Made by a program: the position numbers and the translations under genes. A DNA stretch of 64,000 nucleotides from assembly GCA_951394405.1 (NCBI GenBank), contig OX596337.1, positions 2,294,001 to 2,358,000 of the forward strand. Direction: 5' to 3'. The stretch is from Coprinellus micaceus. Its lineage: Eukaryota; Basidiomycota; Agaricomycetes; Agaricales; Psathyrellaceae. Under the pieces are notes generated by a model. That model searched no databases. It was not told where the DNA came from and saw only the letters and a list, made by a program, of their open reading frames with translations. Shown in pieces: positions 11,301-23,244 of this stretch (its first letter is position 1; the number at the start of each line of letters is the position of its first letter).

Positions 11301-14300
11301 GCACCTTGGATTGCAATGGATGCACTGTCGCCCAATGGTGACATAAAGACCTGCCAGTCCTGGAGCTTTAACAGCTGGGCCCACCGTCCTGGTTGATCAC
11401 CCTCCCAGCGATTAACACGACCAGGTAAGGGGACGAACACCGACATATGCTGGAAGCCCATGCGGGGTGGGCCTGTGGTCGATAGCGACGTGCTGAAGCC
11501 ATCCATCCGTGAAGCTATGTTGCGCTTGGGCAGCGTCCAATAAATCTGCACCGTCTTGACGTCGATGTCGAGGGTGAAAGAGAATTTGGACCGTACAGGG
11601 ACCCCCGTGGCGTGAGTCACAGACCGAGGAGGTCGTAAACTCTTAACTGTTTGGACGGCAAGAAGGGCGCTGTAAATATGACACAGCTTGATATCTCCCC
11701 GTACAGAGGGCACCGACACTTTGACCTCCATCACATCTTCCGCGCGCAGAGCGTCCGCCGAAGGAGGATTGGGCGATATCCTTAGGTCGGCCTGGATATG
11801 CCTCACCCGGAACACATCCTGGGGCAATTGGGGTGCGTTCATTCTCTCAACTATGAGCGGCTCGCTCGGCTCGAATGGTGTTGCGACCAAACTCCTGATA
11901 GTCGTGTGCAGCAGCTGCAATCGGACAAAAATGGAAGAATCGTGCTGGGCGGCGGGTATCTTGTAGGTCTCTGCGTATAGGGTATCGTCCAGGAGTTTGA
12001 GTCTCAACCGATGAGTTGGTTGGTCTTTATGTTCAAACCAGTGGAGGTGCGTGGGGAGAAGGTATCGGCATTCGAGCACGGGGGTGAAGCGCACTGATAT
12101 TCCGCGCGAGAGGTCGAGGGAGTCGTTGGGGTTGATATCGGGGGCGGTGACGAAGACGACGAACTGGCCAAGTGAGCCTCTCGCCGTCAAGCCAAAGGGG
12201 AGTTTGCTGAAGCGCGAATCCTTCACTTCTGGTGGTTGTTGGTTGACTGGTGAAGGCGTCTTCTGAACAGGGAGGATGGCGAGTATTTGGTGGACCGAGT
12301 CGATGACGTGAGGGTTCCATAACTCGACACATATAGCGTCAACGGCGGAAGAACAATCGCACGCAAGGGACTCTCTGTCAATGACCGTGACTCCCTCCCC
12401 AGGCCCGTCCGCTTCCGCAATTCCATGCACTTGGGCCGCCAGTTCGACAGTACCAACGGACAAAACTGACGGGTCCTCATATACACTCGAGGTGTCGTTT
12501 TGCGTCGTCGCTCTCGTCAATATAGAAATGGGTTCCACAAAGAACGACACTCGTGAATGAAGGCGAACAGGAACCACGGACGATGCGGTGGGATACTTTC
12601 TCAGAATCTCAGGCGTCGCATGCTGATACTCAGAGTGTATGCCAAACGAACACCCGCTCGTTGCGAACTCTAGAGCGCGAAGAACATGGCCCGTAACCGA
12701 CGCGAAAATGAGCTTCGCTGAAACAGAACCAATCTCAGCGGTGATGGAAACTCGAGGTAAAGTCAAAGGGCTGGGGGTCAGCGGCTTGCCGCGCGGTTTC
12801 TTTGTGGAGGATCGCCTGACTAGGTCGATGGATTTCAGGAGCTCCTGGAGGTGGTCTAGCCGCTGCGTCGCCTCCACATCCTTGATTCTGTAGGCGACAC
12901 CAAGGTAAGGCGCGTTCGGATCGCCCGAGATGAACGGCGATACGACCAGCAAAGGGGCGGGCCATTGGTGAGCCAAGATATGGAGTGTTTGTTCGCCGAC
13001 CTTGGCCAAGGGCAGGGAGTCATGTCGCGTCCCCCGCTCTAGCTGCATATTCTTCATCGACAAGCTGAAGGCGTACGAATCAGCATCATACGACTCCAAG
13101 GCTGCTTTTGGCTTTCCCAACCAGTTAGAGTGGTGGGGCGTGTGGTGGCGGTGGGACAGGCCCGAGGAAACGTGGATGCCTTTCACAACACCCCGGTAGG
13201 GACCTAGTGGCGACCTAGGAGAAGCGGAAAGCGTTATGGAGTCAACCTTAATTTCGGCTTTGCAAAGAATGGCAAGGGTTGACTGTAAGACGGTCAGACT
13301 TGTTCGCTGAGAGTGAAGAGTTGGTACATACTATCTTCTTGGTGTTGAGGAGACGAGTGACAGGCTGGATCAGCGTTGTCCGACGGCGAGGGCGCATGGA
13401 TGCCTGATGATACTGTCAGTGATAGTGTAAATAGATTAGACCACAAAACCCACAGAGAACGCGCGAAAGAATGGAGAATTTGGAGACCTGATCGCCGAGG
13501 CTGGGGAAAGCAATCTACTGCCAGAAAACGGGGACTTAGATCCCGAGCCTGACGTTGGAGAGAAAAAAGAACTAGCAAAGGATGGTAATGCCGATTGAAT
13601 GCTGGCAGAGATACCAGCACTCGGGAAACCAAACGCTGAGAAACGTGGCGAGTCTACGTTGATTTGCGAAGGGAGTTTGGGTTTTGGCGGGGAAACCTTT
13701 GGTTTCAGTTTGTCGACAATCAGGTTGATGAGGTCAACCTTGGCGGAGATGTCCCCAACCTTCAGACAAAACTCCAGGGTGTGAGTGTCGATAGACCACG
13801 CCCGCGGATTGAAGTCCATGCAGGTCATCATATCGATGGAGTCAGGGAGCGAGAGGAAACGGTGTTTATGCACTGGTTCCGTCAGCCTGGTATGGTATGA
13901 AGACGAGGGTTACTCACCACCGGCTTCGAAAGGCATGTAGCCTTGGACGTGGTACACTCTCAGCTCCATTCTCCCCTTTCCTCTCGTACTCCCCAGCGCC
14001 CTGTCCAACGATCGCTTGAACCCATCCGCCAACCTATTTTTCAATGCCGTCACGCTGTTCACGCTTTTCTGGTCCGCCGTAGAGTCGTGTGGAACGTCGG
14101 GGCTCGGCTCCGTCTCGATAAGCTGAATTGACGTGGAATAGGTGATCTCTCGAACGCTGACTGAGCTCCCCGGCACTGCAGTGAACGCGACGGCTGTATC
14201 GAAAAACTCAAAGGTTAACCTAGGAATATAGGTCGGGAGCCAGAGAATTCCCAGACGCAAAATGGCGACGGCATATTGGCGGAGTATAGGCCGGAATATG

Positions 14301-14832
14301 GGATCGAGGTAGGAGAGTATCCCTCCAATAAGGTTCCGGAATTGGCGTACGACGGGAGATGGGCTCAAAAGACCTAAAGACAACCTCCTCCCCGACCTTT
14401 GAGGAACTGTCGACCCCATTTTCGCGTCCTGCACCCCAACCTCCAATGCTAGTTTCTCCACCTTGAACGTGATGGGACTCGCTCGAAGTATCCCGATGCC
14501 CTTCCAGCTGATGCGCTCGGCTTGCAACACGGTGTTCCCTGTTCGAATGTAGAGGCCTCGCACGGAACGCAAGCTGATGCTCCGTATCCGTACTCGCTTC
14601 GTCATGACGCCAAGCAGCCATGGTATGAGATAGGTTCGAAGGAGGAGCGCGAATGTGAAGAGTCGAAGAAGCCAGAGAAGGAGCGTGGTAATCCAGAGGT
14701 ATCCAGGGTCGCCGTAGACGAGAATACGCGTTGTTGAAGAGGCTTTTCGAGCATAATGAAGAACATGCTGGGGAATCACTGTCGCAGTCGGTCAATTAGC
14801 GCGTTCGTTTCACGCCGTGGCGACATACTCAT
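5389..14832 (-). CDS. FMP27: FMP27/BLTP2 family bridge-like lipid transfer protein
   Basis: Giant repeating-beta-groove protein expected to carry phospholipids at ER-plasma membrane contact sites (yeast FMP27, human BLTP2, fly hobbit). About ten exons give roughly 2,900 residues. The N-terminal exon (about 14780-13910) has the membrane anchor and the family block VRIRSISLRSVRGLYIR. The largest exon (about 13186-9896) holds the middle, with VKTVQIYWTLPKRN and GPKSIPLINVRLDFLCME. The C-terminal part has LFANFWAWCSLFNGAMSLP, ATLKYRLSIPHLYVMHGY, and the FMP27_C block FEELVNQFIPSNMSWRGWV with VLPVAKELISKTRW, followed by a basic Ser-rich tail. The first exon is uncertain: no good ATG opens the anchor exon, so I infer a tiny first exon ending in ATGA at 14832-14829 before a GTATGT donor. 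Confidence 0.85.
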
Positions 14833-15189
14833 CAGCGATGATAGATGGGCCTGAAGAAGCTTCGAGTCGATGATGAAGAAGCGCCCGTAGTGTTGTTTTC
14901 GTTATCTAGAGTTGCAGCAACATGGAGGCAGGAGGAAAGGAATGGTTCTGGTGTAAGGCAGGTGCTCCACTTCTTGGCATCCACCAACCAGCAGTCGAGC
15001 CCGCCACGCGGCAGGCGTGTGATCCGGCTTCCTCATCAAACGGGGATCAGACGCCCACTGGCAGGGCGAAACTGAGCGAGTTCGCCGACCATCCTCGCAG
15101 CGCGCAAAATTATTATCAAGAGCATGTTACAAATGTCCGAGGTATAGATGGGACGAAAGGTATGATACAGTAGGCTCCATATGTATGCG
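14833..15189. other. Intergenic region between FMP27 and DPB2
   Basis: No gene seen. Both flanking genes are on the minus strand, so this holds the FMP27 promoter and the DPB2 3' region. A non-coding 5' exon of FMP27 may also lie here. Confidence 0.45.
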
Positions 15190-17338
15190 CTAATCTTCTG
15201 TATCCAAATCGAGGGTACTGTTGCGAGGGTTTAGCGTGGAACGGCCAAAATACCGAGTCGATGACATACCATTCCTCCGAATTTGCTTCCGCTGGCTTAT
15301 ACGCCGACCAGGACAGATTTCTCCCCACAAAACTCCCTGGGTTGAAAACATGGCAGCCTGTATACGTCAGAGCATAGCGGTCGTACTTGTCCGCGAGGAT
15401 GAGCTGGAACAGTATTCAGTCAAGGCTCTTCGCTCTGGTCACCAAAGTCCTCACCGTAGTAGGCAGAGGGTAAAGTCGAAGAGTATGGTCAAAATCAGAG
15501 AGCGTTGTCTGGATATGGCTTGAAAGCGGGCACAGATGCCCTTGATCCAGTATCGTCTGCACCAACTGAACTGCACGTCAGAACACTCTAGCTGATCGAC
15601 GGGATTATCCACTCACATATCGCTTCATATCCTCACTCTTTACGTCGGGCTTGACGCCAACTATATGTCGGAGCATTTTCGACATGAGATCTTCCCGGAA
15701 AATGACGATCTCCTGGTTAAAGAACTTTATGCGACAAGGGTTGGATGCGAAGTGTGCTTTAGGTAACCGGGCCTTGAGCTTGGTCACAAACGTCGAAAGG
15801 ATAGGTCGGTAAGGAAGGACAGAATTGACGGTGATATCGAGAGGGCCAGGGACGAAGACAAAGTGAGTCGAGCGGGCCATGGAGGGGTATGAAGCAATCA
15901 GGTCCGCCAAAGAATCAAAGTTATCTGAAGGCTCGGTTACTTGGCACAGGGATGCACAAAATCAACTCATTCACCTTGGTACCGCTGAATGTCACGAGCA
16001 TTACCATGAGCGATCGACTTGCTGGTAAAGTTGCCGCATAGGATTATGACCTTGGGGACAAATTCGTTCTCTACGCAGTTGTCGAACAACTTCTGGAGTC
16101 CTGGGAGTGTCTGTACGTGGTCGAGCCAGACATCCGATAGGCAGAAGAAGTGGATGTCGGACATTTCTTCTTGTATTCGAATGGCGTATTGTGTCTGGGT
16201 TGAATTCGAGATTTAAAACGAATGGTTTCGAGAAGAGATAATACTCACATCTTCTAGTAATGAAGTTGCGCCTCTCCCGAGGAAGTCGATGTGTCCGTAG
16301 ATCGACCTCGCCACTTCACGAGGTTCACATGGTGGTGTGCCAATTGCAATAACTTCGAGGGTGGCTTCTTCGGTGTACTCACCCTCCACTAGCACGAAGC
16401 AACCGTCGGTATAGAAGCCTTCGCTAGGTTCGTCCTGGTACGTCTGAGCATGGATTTATATCATTAATGCGTACCGGACTCACGAGCTTGGAGAAGTCCA
16501 ACTCAACCCGACCATCCGAATCCTCCAGGCATACTTTCCCCTCCTTATTATGAGCAAGCATTCCAAGGAGTAAGAAGCGTTCGCAGGCCCTTCCAAGCAG
16601 CTGCTTGGTTGATTTGAGCTGCCCACGCAAGGTCAAAACGGCGCAGCACTGATTTTGGGATCTCGAAACACACCGTGACCAGCCTTTCTCGATCTCTTGA
16701 TGGCAGAGTCGACGGCGCAAAATGTTCATTCCTCAATACACACTGCTTGATAATATTTAGCCGGTCTCGAATTGACGTTACCCTTGACTCCGCGGTGCCA
16801 GGTATCGAGAGCTTCTCACTACTTCTACACAAGATATCAGCGGGGGTTGAAGTAAAAGGAGTTCACTCGGCAGTACCTTTCGAACGTACCTCGTTCCTGG
16901 GACCACACCCAACGCGGCATCTCGTACGCGTCGATAAAGAACAGATGGCTCTCAGGATCTACGACCTCTCTTTCGACCTGTGTGTGGTCTCCCCGGTCTT
17001 GCAACGACTCGTAGACTCTTTGAAGGACCTCCAGTTTGACCTTCATTGTCGCATCTACATTTAGGTGAGGAAAGGAACGTCTTCGAAAAAAGCGGCCACG
17101 CACCATCTTCCTTGTTATACTCCTTCGCCAGTAGCTCGATACTCGTTTCGATATCATCATCTGAAATGTCGTGTTCATCCAAGATCCCTTCCAAGAATTG
17201 AAGTGAATCAGGGCCGAGGGAGTTGCTGAATTTCCTGAAAACCTGCAGGCCCATCAGCCCACATCAAACGACGCGTCGAGGTTCGTCCATATTCCACATG
17301 CATACCTTGATAATGGATCGCTGTCTTGGGTTCGACAT
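15190..17338 (-). CDS. DPB2: DNA polymerase epsilon subunit B (DPB2/POLE2)
   Basis: Non-catalytic B subunit of replicative polymerase epsilon. It links the polymerase to the CMG helicase through GINS. The model starts at ATG 17338 ([11 protein letters not shown]) and runs into [21 protein letters not shown], the helical N-terminal domain of POLE2. Many small exons follow. The calcineurin-like phosphoesterase fold is visible in [20 protein letters not shown] and [19 protein letters not shown]. The block [22 protein letters not shown] is also typical of the family. The C-terminus reads [19 protein letters not shown] and, after a 52 bp intron, ends CTLDLDTED at the stop at 15190-15192. This acidic ending matches B-subunit C-termini. 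It shares a 200 bp divergent promoter with PHAF1. Confidence 0.9.
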
Positions 17339-17538
17339 GGTCGCGTTGGAAAGAAAGAGGGCCAGTGAGGAACGCGTCGAAATGCAACCGACTAGCTTGG
17401 GCGTAGTAGCTGATACCCCCATTCGGTAGCACTAGTCGTTCAGGCCTCAGGGGCAATGCCGACAAGCACTCTCAACAGACAATGAACACCTTCCACCACC
17501 TTCTCACCACCAGCCCAGCTTAAAAGCCACCTTGACCC
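17339..17538. promoter_or_regulatory. Divergent promoter between DPB2 and PHAF1
   Basis: The 200 bp between two head-to-head start codons must hold both promoters. No TATA box or other motif stands out. Confidence 0.5.
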
Positions 17539-19009
17539 ATGTACTCTACACTGAACGTCGACATCCGACCTGGATCAGGGCTTGGCATCTTTGAGATAGG
17601 CGAGTTTCGAAAGCCGTCCTCCGGGAAACCAGTCCTGACATGCCACCGGATCTGGGGTATCAGGCGACTCGTTGTGGGCCATTCTGGATAAGCTGAGGAA
17701 TCTCCAGCATATGTTCCCTCAGGTGGACGTCAAATACGACCCAGATTCCTCGGCGGTCACTCCTATCATCGTGCACATCCGGCCTCACTTGGACTTGCTG
17801 TTCTCAGGGAGAGGTCAAAGACTACATACCATCTGTGTTCGCCAGCTACGGGACCCAAATCCGCCCGTAACGCTCCGGTACGACGATGCCACTATATCAT
17901 CAACCGATGAAGTGCTGCGCCGTGTCGTGGTCAATAGGACATTCGGACCTACCTACCCTGGAGACGACCTGAGGTATCCTGGACTGTGGTTCAGCTTCGA
18001 GGACGACTCCATCTCAGAGGGCATCAAAGGTCCTCAGGGAGTCGACAGGGACCAGGAGGTGAAGCGTGTTTTTATCTCCCAGAAAGGGAACGACGGCAAG
18101 GCCGGGGACGCCCTTGATGAGGTCCTCGAATGTGCAACTATGGATGGAGACGTGCACCGAGCAATTGTCAAGGTGACGGCACTCGTGTACCCAAAGCCAC
18201 CTATAATGCTAACGATCCCATTGAACGATAGATTCACGACGGGATAGTACTCGATTTCTTTGGTTCATCAAAGCCTCTGCACATTCGTTTGAAAGAAACA
18301 ACAGCTCAGGACCTAACCTTGGACCTCGGCCCTCCATCCAAAGTACACTACAAAGAAGACCAACGCATGACTATTCACAGCTCAAAGAAGCAGGCGGACG
18401 ACACCGACGACAGAGGATGTAAGGACCTTTCACACCCCGAGCACTCCTGGTGCTGACTGCGTCTAGATTTCTATAACTACTTTCAGCACGGAATCGACTT
18501 CCTGATATCCGACACGACTCATGTTGTGAAGAAGATCATCCTGCACACCAATATCGTGAGTCCATATCTCATCCAACCGATATTCCGCTATAACGCTATC
18601 CTAGCCTGGGGCGCCTTTGTTCCAGCAGTATAAACGCTGCTGTTGGGAGATCGAAGGTTCACCAGAAGACGACGAGGACGATACACCCCCTCGAAAGCGC
18701 TTCTATGACAGGGTAAGTCGCGCGACCCGCTCCGAGTCCCGAGGTCTGTTGATATTGAATACTCGCTAGTTCGAGACAATCAGCCACTTCCTCAGCCCTC
18801 ATGGGACCCCGCCATCCATGATTCTCAATCGCACGGACGACGAGGACGACCTGACTCTGCCCAGTCCGGCGACACGCTGTACGTCCCGTTCCACTCGTCT
18901 CGGTGACCAAACTTCTGGATAACGGGCAACTTTCGCAGTGTATGGGTATGATGGCACTATCCTCGAAGTCACCGACTCATCACAGGTAGTCTGCGTCATG
19001 GTGTTCTAG
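17539..19009 (+). CDS. PHAF1/UPF0183 family protein (phagophore assembly factor-like)
   Basis: UPF0183 proteins (human PHAF1/C16orf70) are linked to phagophores and autophagy in animals; the fungal role is unproven. ATG 17539 opens MYSTLNVDIRPGSGLGIFEIG. An intron at 17600-17663 joins G to DSLWAILDKLRNLQHMFPQV, the conserved start of the family. That intron has a GC-AG boundary (GCGAGT...CAG). Exon 2 carries PIIVHIRPHLDLLFSGRGQRLH and NRTFGPTYPGDDLRYPGL. A further intron (GTGACG...GATAG, with branch site GCTAAC) leads to IHDGIVLDFFGSSKPLHIRL and GPPSKVHYKEDQRMTIHS. After that come FYNYFQHGIDFLISDTTHVV and KKIILHTNI. The final exon ends YGYDGTILEVTDSSQ, then the stop at 19007-19009. All family landmarks are present and in order. 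Confidence 0.88.
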
Positions 19010-19154
19010 GGACATAAAATACATCGGAGTGGTGGAGGGGTGTACGCTGGTAAGTAGCAGATCTAATGGTACAAGATTAATAAAGTAGCAGCAACAACAG
19101 ACAACAAAGTCCAAAAGAGTAGCGAGAGATGCGAAGAGAGGAGAGGGGTATGCA

Positions 19155-21082
19155 ACTAAGCGGGGGTAGAAGAAGTTGAAGGTTTCATCAAAGGGGTGGA
19201 AGCGGAGGGTCTTGAGGAGTTGATAATTTGCCATCGGACGAGGTCCAGCGTCGCCACGGCGTCTTCCAGGGAAGAGTGTCCAGCAGTGATATCACCAGTG
19301 CCTAGCTGGATGATCCTGCCTAGCTTTTCCTTCACACTGTGGTTCGCGTGTCAGCACGGGAGAGCGTTTTGACCGTGGGACTTACAGGTCTCTCAAAGAT
19401 CTCCGGTATGGCGGTCCAGCGCGGTGAGGGAAGAGGAGTGCTGTGTCCACACATCGATGGTGGATCATTCTCATCGTCTTCAAGTCGTTATCGAGAGCAT
19501 GGCCGAGGAGAATCGTTTCTGAGCTCAATAATGAGGTCAAAGCTTCTCGCACTGCGGCCAAATCCAAAGGTGCCTTCGAGTGGTTCTCTCGAGTAACTCC
19601 CGAAAAGCGTGTATTATAATCGCTATGGAAAAGGTCAGATAACGCCGTCTACACGAGGCCTAGGGTGCGACTCACATTACATGTACATCATCATCCATCC
19701 GGATGAACTCGTCGAAAACCTCCTTACCAGAGCCATCGACGATGGAGACACGGGCGACCCGCATGCCACCAGTTGTGTAAATCATCTCACAATCCATGGA
19801 GGCGACGTCCAGCGTTTTCCGGCTGGGATCTGGAGGGTTGAGGAACGAAAACCCGTGGCGGGCATGCAAGTCCTCGGGGGCAGACTCGTAGAAAACATGA
19901 GGCCCGTGGACACACCCCTCTGATTCCGCCGGGCGCGAGCAGCATGTATAAACGCGTGTCTTCTCGCCTAGATAACAGGGGTTAATGATGGGATGGACCC
20001 ACACGCGACTTGGCTTACCGGCGACGCGCGTCATTAGAGCCTTTCCCCAGTGGAATGTGCACTGCTCAGCCTCCTCCATGCGCTTGACCTGGAAAGGTTG
20101 GGTACACCTTTCGCACTTGGCGACCTTGCCCTCGCGGCTGGGTTCTCGACTGCCTTCGCCTGGCGGTGTGTCGACAATGTAACCCCATTTGACGAGTTCT
20201 TCTTTGGGGTGAATTAGGGGCTCGAGGAGCTCGTTGGATAGTTGTAGTGACTCGAGGGAGTTCTTAACCTCCAACTTTGCCTTGACCTCGGCATCCGTAC
20301 CAACGCTAATGTGTGAGACGGAAGTAGGCTTCTCGCGTCGCTTGATTGAGGCAACGCATTGGATGACTGCCTTGGTCACGCTCAACGGCTTGCCGACGAA
20401 TGAGAGCAACATATGACGACGTACTACGCGGTACGTCCCCTTGGTGGACTTCTGGTAGACTTCATCTTCTTGCTTCAGCGCATGTTCTGAAGCTAGTGAG
20501 GGGTTCGCTGTATGGATGGGCCCATAGAGCGTCACGTAGTGTTCGTAAAGTGTCTTCACCATGGCCTGGGGCACGTCGACGTTATCGCTCAACGGGTCGA
20601 GGTACGCGATGAATGGAAAGGCGGCATACCTGACGAGTGGGGATTGCAGTGTGGGATAGAGCCGGATTCACTCGAATAAGGGGGACACCGGTCTTGTATG
20701 ATCATAAATGAAGATGCACTTGTATTGTGGCTGAAACAAAACTAACATCCGTATGGGTTGCTCCTGATGCGACTGGGAATGCCCTGCGCTGGGGGCCGAC
20801 CTTCTGAAATTTACGGGGTGGCCCGACTGGGGTGGTCGGGGTAGTGGAGGAGCCGGAGGGCTTGGGAGGAGAGATGGGGACTGGGCGTTTGTGGGGGATG
20901 ACAGGAGGAGGGGTCTGCGGCTGAGTGCTTGTGGAAGGCTTCGGGTGCTCTTGTGCCAGGGGTATGTCGAGGTTAGGAAGAGAGTAGTGCCCCAGTCTGT
21001 GAGAGAAGATGCATGAAGGACGGGTGCAGGCCTGCTCGTCCGGACAGGGCACGTTGTGGAAGGAGGAGAGCGAGGGAAACAT
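19155..21082 (-). CDS. REX3: REX3/REXO1-like DEDDh RNA exonuclease with CCCH zinc finger
   Basis: 3'-5' exonuclease of the REX family, which trims structured RNAs such as RNase MRP RNA in yeast. ATG 21082 opens an exon with a CCCH finger (C13, C19, C24, H28), then a Pro/Ser/Thr-rich linker. After two short introns comes GVPLIRVNPALSHTAIPTRQ joined to AMVKTLYEHYVTLYGPI, a block conserved in the family. The catalytic motifs are ExoI VASMDCEMIYTTGG, ExoII LLGHALDNDLKTM, and ExoIII in GHSSLEDAVATLDLV, which supplies the His and last Asp. A Cys-rich segment (KCERCTQPFQV, later YTCCSRP) precedes the nuclease. The stop is at 19155-19157. The gene converges on PHAF1 and shares a 136 bp divergent promoter with LAG1. 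Confidence 0.9.
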
Positions 21083-21218
21083 CTGTCTGCCAGCTGGGTG
21101 CAGATGAGAGAGTTTCTGTCCAAACTTTGGCCGAACACGGGGCCGGTGGGAATTTTACCCTTTGCGGAGTGGACAGCGCTTATTCTCGTGCCTCCCGTCC
21201 TCGACGTCCCTCACCACC
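21083..21218. promoter_or_regulatory. Divergent promoter between REX3 and LAG1
   Basis: Only 136 bp separate two head-to-head start codons, so both promoters must lie here or overlap the 5' exons. No specific motif was recognised. Confidence 0.5.
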
Positions 21219-22961
21219 ATGGCCCTCCAGAATGGCCAGCCCAGGACTCGCAAGCGCGCAGGCACCATCCAAAAGCCGGCGCTGGAGCTAGAGTGTGTTC
21301 CGTGCAATATGTAGTGCGCGAGCATCACACTGACATACTCACAGAAAGGACCCAAGCCACCACCTCACAGGCCCCTTTTTGCCTCAGACGTGCGTTTCGT
21401 TCCGTCCTTGAGCGCGCAATATGCTGAACATCTCTGCCAGTCCCCTGGGAAGCGCGCCAGTGAGTCGCACTGGGTCTCCCGTCTACCGTCCTGCAGCCTT
21501 CCGCAAGCCGAAGACGCCTTGGTGGTTAAAGTGGGCTACGGATCCATGTCAGTTCGCGCTCCCTTGCATCTAATTTCAACCCCTCACCCTTCCCCCACCA
21601 CAGTCACTGCCTTCAAGGTTGCGCTGGTCCCACTCGTCCTCTACCTCAACTGGGAACTCGTCACTCCATACGTGGCACCTCATCTCAATGTCCGCAACCC
21701 ATTCGCACCCCTGTTCCTTATTTCGGGACGCATAGAAGATTCTAAGCCCGGAGACACACGTTACGCCAAGTCCTGGTTTGACATCCCATTCCTCGCCTAC
21801 TATGTTGTAGTCTTCTCGATGGTTCGGCAGTTCCTGACCGTCAACGTCTCGGCTCCAATCGCGCGTTACTTTGGGCTCAGGAAGGAAGGCAAAATTGAGC
21901 GGTTTGGAGAGCAGTTCTATGCGTTGATCTACTTCTCTGTCTTTGGTTCCTGGGGTTACGTGAGTCTGAACCATTAGATCCGCTGCAAATCCGCTGACGC
22001 GCAGGATAGCGCGTTATGTCAAATTTGCCCACCTATTGGTACAACACAGACGCGCTCTGGCTGGGTACGTTCCAGCGACCGTTGGACGCGTATTGAATGC
22101 CAATTTACCTTCATCTTAGATTATCCTCACTGGGACATGCTTCCCGAACTCAAAGCCTACTATCTCGTCCAGTCGGCGTACTGGCTCCAGCAATTCCTCG
22201 TCCTCGTACTTGGTCTGGAGAAACCTCGCAAGGACTACTTTGAACTTGTCTGCCACCACTTCGTCACTCTCTGGCTTGTTGGGTGAGTTCTCTCATCGCC
22301 CGAGGTCTCCGACGATGTCCCATCCCACCCACAGCTGGAGTTATCTGCTCAACCTCACGATCATTGGAAATGCCATCTACATGAGCATGGATATTCCTGA
22401 CGCATTCCTCGCGGTACGCCCCTCCCAGCTCGTCTGAGCCGATTCACCTGAACTAAGAGGCCATTGCAGACCTCCAAACTTCTCAATTATATCCAATGGA
22501 ACCAAGCCAAGATGTACGCCTACGTCACCTTCATTGGTGTCTGGTCCTACTTCCGTCACTACCTCAACTTGAAAATCCTTTGGTCGGTGTGGTTTGACTG
22601 CTACAAGCTGGTTCCGTGCGTCCCTTCTTCCCGGCTCCTCCCCATGTTATATGCTCACTGACTGTCCTTGCTTCAGTCAATGGACGAAGACCTGGGACTG
22701 GGACGCGGGCGTATACATGGTCTTCTGGTTACCTCCCGCCGTCTTTGTGTCTATCGCCGCTCTCCAGGTTCTGAATCTTTTCTGGTACTGGCTCATGTTG
22801 AGGATTTTGGTTAGGTTGGTCTTCCCTTCCTTCACCGCCCCAATCCCTTGAATACTGACACTTCACCGCATAGGGCTATCATCACCAAGACAGCGGACGA
22901 CGAGCGCTCTGAGGACGAAGACGACGGCGAGGACGAGCCTACTAACGACAAGGACGACTGA
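21219..22961 (+). CDS. LAG1: Ceramide synthase, TLC domain (LAG1/LAC1)
   Basis: ER multi-pass enzyme that N-acylates sphingoid bases with acyl-CoA. ATG 21219 begins [20 protein letters not shown]. Two introns lead through [15 protein letters not shown] and [18 protein letters not shown] to the first membrane segment, [16 protein letters not shown]. The TLC domain starts at [19 protein letters not shown]. It carries the catalytic double histidine in [14 protein letters not shown] and the acidic pair in [12 protein letters not shown]. These are followed by [20 protein letters not shown] and [14 protein letters not shown]. The tail is acidic, typical of CK2-regulated ceramide synthases, and stops at 22959-22961. 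CK2 beta is encoded at 32.3 kb, but any link is inference. The joins of the first three exons were chosen by phase and could shift slightly. Confidence 0.92.
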
Positions 22962-23244
22962 GTTACGAATAGGATGTTCACGCCACCGACTAATTCCCCT
23001 ATGCATCATCGGGCGCCTATTTAGGCCGGTACTAGCGCTTGTCTGGCAAAATGTGCGAGCCAAGGTATACCACACCTTATAAAATATACTTTGTATACCG
23101 TCTGTGGATGTAGACATAATACCACAACAAGAAACCCGGGCGATAGGTGTCAATATTTGTGAACCCCCTAGGCAAAGTTCGGACCGTTCGTCCCCTGACA
23201 TCATTCATACACACTTCCTTCAATATCTTCAATTTGTCACACCT

